A DNA stretch of 7,854 nucleotides, taken from the NCBI GenBank assembly GCA_020354275.1, contig CP070645.1, positions 846,284-854,137 on the forward strand, in the 5' to 3' direction. Each line of letters starts with the position of its first letter. Position 1 is the stretch's first letter. Below, piece after piece: positions 4,969-7,854 of this stretch. The stretch comes from Dehalococcoidales bacterium (lineage in GTDB: Bacteria; Chloroflexota; Dehalococcoidia; Dehalococcoidales; UBA2162). The position numbers and the translations under genes are program-made. Below the pieces are notes generated by a model. That model did no database searches. It was not told where the DNA came from and saw only the letters and a list, made by a program, of their open reading frames with translations.

Positions 4969-5886
4969 TCATTCTCGCCCCAATCCGGCTACCTGTTCCC
5001 TGATTTCTCCTTCTATCTTCTCTTGCTGGATATCAAACCACCTTATTCTGTTATCGTTAAGGCGGAACCAGTTGTACTGACGGCGGACAAAGCGGTGGGT
5101 CTCGGTCTTTATCTTTTTTACGGCAGTCTCCAGTGTCAACTCGCCCTTGAGGAACAGGCCCATCTGTTTGTAGCCTATGCCCGACATAGACGGCAGGTGA
5201 ATACCGTAACCCATTTCAACCAGTTTCTTTACTTCCTCAACAAGTCCCTGCTCCAGCATCTGCTCAATCCTCAGATCAACACGCCGGTACAACTCCGCCC
5301 TATCAGCGGTCAGGCCGATGATCAAGGCACCACGGATCGGACCCCTCTTTTGCAGCTGGGAAAAGGGTATCTTTGTCCCCCGGTACACCTCAAGAGCCCT
5401 GATGACGCGCCGCACGTTACGCGGGTCAATCTTTTCTGCCGCGACCGGGTCAATTCTTATCAACTCGTTATAAAGCCTGTCCACCCCATTCCTGGCTACT
5501 TCCTCCTGCAACTCACGCCTTAATTGAAGATCCGGTGGTACTCCGGGTATGCCCCAGCCTTCCAGCACCGACCAGATATAAAGCCCGCTGCCACCAACCA
5601 GTAACGCCAGTCTGCTTTGTTTCTGTATGCCACTGATGGCCTGGTCAGCCAGTTGCTGGTACCGGGCAAGGCTGAAATCTTCGTCAGGGTATATTATGTC
5701 AATAAGATGGTGCGAGACGAGAGAGCGTTCCTGCCAGGAGGGTTTGGCCGTGCCGATATCCATTAAACGGTAGACCTGGCGGCTGTCAGCACTAACTATC
5801 TCCCCGCCAAAGTCTTGAGCCAGGCGAATAGCCAGCCTGCTTTTACCGATACCGGTAGGTCCCACGACGGCTACCAGTGTGTTCAT
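4969..5886 (-). CDS. miaA: tRNA dimethylallyltransferase
   Basis: MiaA transfers a dimethylallyl group from DMAPP to N6 of adenosine 37 in tRNAs that read codons beginning with U (i6A37). Its 305 residues fit the family. The P-loop GPTGIGKS (9-16), SADSRQVY (32-39, with the expected catalytic D34), GTAKP, VGGSGLY, RRVIRALEVYRG, SGIGYKQ and the RRQYNWF segment near the C-terminus are all present. The ATG overlaps the tpiA stop codon (ATGA), so it is translated as the distal gene of tpiA-miaA, without a promoter of its own that I can see. Its stop codon (complement of 4969-4971) immediately follows that of panC on the other strand, leaving no room for a terminator. Confidence 0.97.
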   Translation of the reverse strand: MNTLVAVVGPTGIGKSRLAIRLAQDFGGEIVSADSRQVYRLMDIGTAKPSWQERSLVSHHLIDIIYPDEDFSLARYQQLADQAISGIQKQSRLALLVGGSGLYIWSVLEGWGIPGVPPDLQLRRELQEEVARNGVDRLYNELIRIDPVAAEKIDPRNVRRVIRALEVYRGTKIPFSQLQKRGPIRGALIIGLTADRAELYRRVDLRIEQMLEQGLVEEVKKLVEMGYGIHLPSMSGIGYKQMGLFLKGELTLETAVKKIKTETHRFVRRQYNWFRLNDNRIRWFDIQQEKIEGEIREQVAGLGRE

Positions 5887-6638
5887 CTGAGTTCTGAGGT
5901 CTGTTTTGCAATACTCAGGAACTGGTCTGCTTTCAAGCTTGCCCCGCCGACCAGGGCACCATCTATTTCGTCCTGCTGAGCAAACTCGACGATATTATCA
6001 GCGGTAACGCTACCGCCATATAAAATACGCAATTCACTGGCCACTTCCGGGCCATAAAGCTGGCCAATAACACTCCGAATAAAACCGATGGTCATATTAG
6101 CCTGGCTACCGGTGGCTGCTTTACCGGTGCCAATAGCCCAGACCGGTTCGTAGGCTACTGTCAAGTCAGGGGTATAATCAATCCCGGCCAGGGACGACCT
6201 TAGCTGGCCTCCGACCACCTTTTCCGTCATGCCCGCTTCATTCTCGGCCAGTCTCTCACCGATGCACAGAATCGGCTTCAACCCAACCTCTATAGCGGCC
6301 CGAACCTTTTTATTGACGATTTCGTCTGTCTCATTGAAATACTGCCTGCGCTCCGAATGCCCGACGATAACATACTGGCACAGTTCAGCCAGCATCAGCG
6401 GGGAGATCTCTCCGGTATAAGCACCCTTCTCCTCGAAATACAGGTTCTGTGCCCCCAGCTTGATTGAGGTTTCTTTAATCAGGTCTTTGATGGCAGACAG
6501 GGAAACAAAGGGCGGGCAGAGTATTTTCTCAACGCCAGCTACCCCATCAAGCCCATTACGCATCTCACGAACCAGCTCTATGGCCTCGCTTACTGTGGTA
6601 TTCATTTTCCAGTTTCCGGCAATAACGGGAGCACGCAT
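5883..6638 (-). CDS. tpiA: triosephosphate isomerase
   Basis: TpiA interconverts dihydroxyacetone phosphate and glyceraldehyde 3-phosphate in glycolysis/gluconeogenesis. The 251 residues are the standard bacterial length. The catalytic residues are in place: N9 and K11 in GNWKMN, H94 in VGHSERR, and E164 in AYEPVWAIGTGKAA, which includes the mobile lid loop; the phosphate-binding YGGSV is at 207-211. The start at 6638 has GGAGGT (complement of 6643-6648) four bases upstream. It follows apgM by 76 bp and is probably co-transcribed with it; no convincing promoter is visible in that gap. Its TGA overlaps the miaA ATG by four bases. Confidence 0.98.
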   Translation of the reverse strand: MRAPVIAGNWKMNTTVSEAIELVREMRNGLDGVAGVEKILCPPFVSLSAIKDLIKETSIKLGAQNLYFEEKGAYTGEISPLMLAELCQYVIVGHSERRQYFNETDEIVNKKVRAAIEVGLKPILCIGERLAENEAGMTEKVVGGQLRSSLAGIDYTPDLTVAYEPVWAIGTGKAATGSQANMTIGFIRSVIGQLYGPEVASELRILYGGSVTADNIVEFAQQDEIDGALVGGASLKADQFLSIAKQTSELR

Positions 6639-6714
6639 TATAACCTCCGAAATATAATAGCGAAGTAATCAGACCTTGTTTATATCATGACAAAGAACCC
6701 AGATATAGACACCT

Positions 6715-7854
6715 TCAGGCGCCATATTTATTTAACTTGAGAGCGTTGGCCATCGCCAGGGGCATAATCTGGGTGGCTGACAGCCGGCCCAGGCCACCCT
6801 GGATACAGGCTGATTCAGAAAATTTAGTTACGCTATCAGTACGGCACCACTTTGAGTGGATAAGGACAGGCACCGGATGCCAGCTATGGGCACCGAGAGT
6901 AGCCGGTGTTGAGTGGTCAGCGGTAACCACAATAACATCAGGCTGCATATTGAGTAGCATAGGTAAAGCATAATCAAACTGCTCTATGATGCTGACCTTC
7001 CGTCCAAAGTCACCGTCCTCACCGGCAGCATCGGTCCCCTTCACGTGCAGGAAGAAAAAATCATAATTATGGTAACTATTTTTTAGTGTTGCAAACTCAT
7101 CCTCGATACTTTCGCCCGTCTCCAGGATCTCCATACCGATTAGTCTGGCCAGCCCGTGGTACATGGGATAACTGGCGATAGCAGCAGGCTTGATCTGGTA
7201 TATTTCACTAAAGTTAGGTAAATGTGGCCGTTTGGAAAAGCCCCTCATCAATATCATATTGGCCGGTAAATATTCCGCCAGAAGTGCCTTCGCCCGGTCT
7301 ACAAATCTATTCACAATAGCAGCCGACGCACTGGCTTCTGGGGACAGGGCAGCAATATCTCTGGGCATTACCCCTGTCTGCTGCGGGTCAGATTCGCTTA
7401 TTTCAGGAGAAAGGTCACCGCCCCGGAACACGATCATGAAACGGTGTTCCTTGACCGGGCGAACGATTACCCTGGTATTCCCCAGCACCATACCGTCTAT
7501 TATCTGGCACAGCTCAATGCACTTTTCTGTTGAGATACGCCCGGCCCTCCGGTCAACAACCACGCCATTGGTATCTACTGTGCAGAAATTACCGCGTACA
7601 GCCACATCTTCCGGTTGAAGGTCAAAATCTATTCCAACCGCTTCCAGCACACCACGACCGATAGCAAAGCTAAAGGGGTTGTAACCAAATAGGGCCAGGT
7701 GACCAGGGGCGCTCCCCGGCGTTATCCCCGGAGCTACCGGGTCAGACAGGCCACAGATACCTTCCATAGCTAACTTATCCAGATTCGGTGTGTTAGCCGT
7801 TTCCAGCTCTGTCTTCCCTGTTTCCGGATCAGGCAACCCTCCCAGGCCATCTAC
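6715..7854 (-). CDS. apgM: 2,3-bisphosphoglycerate-independent phosphoglycerate mutase, archaeal type, 5' end outside the window
   Basis: ApgM interconverts 3- and 2-phosphoglycerate; it is a metal-dependent member of the alkaline phosphatase superfamily, distinct from the longer GpmI. The frame is open to the right edge and gives 379 residues, beginning VDGLGGLPDPETGKT. That segment normally lies within the first 10-25 residues, so only a few are missing. The TTG at 7836 is therefore an internal Leu codon, not the start. Key segments are the metal-binding Asp in VDGLGG, TPGSAPGHLALFGYNP with the nucleophile Ser (fragment residue 48), the domain with GRISTE and RVIVRPVKEHRF, HVKGTDAAGEDGDFGRK, and VTADHSTPATLGAHSWHPVP with metal-binding Asp and His. 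It heads the visible part of an apgM-tpiA-miaA cluster and acts in the same pathway as TpiA. This form is common in archaea and some anaerobic bacteria. Confidence 0.95.
   Translation of the reverse strand, partial: VDGLGGLPDPETGKTELETANTPNLDKLAMEGICGLSDPVAPGITPGSAPGHLALFGYNPFSFAIGRGVLEAVGIDFDLQPEDVAVRGNFCTVDTNGVVVDRRAGRISTEKCIELCQIIDGMVLGNTRVIVRPVKEHRFMIVFRGGDLSPEISESDPQQTGVMPRDIAALSPEASASAAIVNRFVDRAKALLAEYLPANMILMRGFSKRPHLPNFSEIYQIKPAAIASYPMYHGLARLIGMEILETGESIEDEFATLKNSYHNYDFFFLHVKGTDAAGEDGDFGRKVSIIEQFDYALPMLLNMQPDVIVVTADHSTPATLGAHSWHPVPVLIHSKWCRTDSVTKFSESACIQGGLGRLSATQIMPLAMANALKLNKYGA

Noticed and set aside
5023..5523. Open frame of 166 codons on the plus strand opposite miaA
   Set aside because: miaA on the other strand has every family motif; this frame shows none and lacks a ribosome site.
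6639..6714. Promoter between apgM and tpiA (TTGTCA and TATTAT on the minus strand)
   Set aside because: The boxes cannot be paired at a 16-18 bp spacing with a reasonable partner; co-transcription from apgM is more likely.
7834..7836. TTG as the apgM start codon
   Set aside because: The frame continues to the window edge and encodes the conserved VDGLGG metal-binding segment upstream of it.

Overview
The window carries two convergent gene blocks and the 3' end of an unrelated gene at its left edge. The most likely source is an uncultured anaerobic bacterium, and my best guess is a Dehalococcoidia-like Chloroflexota. That guess rests on gene content only: an archaeal-type phosphoglycerate mutase, an archaeal-style HPS-RraA fusion, a DUF2520 protein in a pantothenate cluster, and a leader hairpin resembling the pan RNA motif known from Chloroflexota, Firmicutes and deltaproteobacteria. 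Treat the taxonomy as inference.

Left edge (1-646, +): the C-terminal two thirds of a short-chain dehydrogenase/reductase. Positions 647-910 are non-coding but well organised. They hold a near-consensus sigma-70 promoter (691-720), a hairpin with two bulged adenosines (738-769), a second structured segment (791-830) and a strong intrinsic terminator (845-880). The first gene of the operon starts only about 30 nt beyond the terminator. This looks like a transcription-attenuation leader controlling the genes that follow.

Pantothenate block (911-4968, +): a Rossmann/DUF2520 dehydrogenase (candidate ketopantoate reductase), two tandem aspartate 1-decarboxylases (panD, 79% identical proteins by hand count over 115 residues), a hexulose-6-phosphate synthase/RraA-like aldolase fusion, and panC. 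Together they could supply beta-alanine (two PanD), reduce ketopantoate (DUF2520) and ligate pantoate with beta-alanine (PanC). No panB, the enzyme that makes ketopantoate, is present. A fusion protein that pairs a formaldehyde-handling aldolase domain with a 2-oxo-acid aldolase-type domain lies between panD and panC. Whether it replaces PanB is the most interesting open question here.

Glycolysis/tRNA block (4969-7854, -): apgM (cut by the right edge), then tpiA, then miaA. tpiA and miaA overlap by ATGA. miaA ends on the base immediately after the panC stop codon, so the two blocks converge with no spacer and no terminator between them.

No tRNA, rRNA, CRISPR array, insertion sequence or phage gene was seen.
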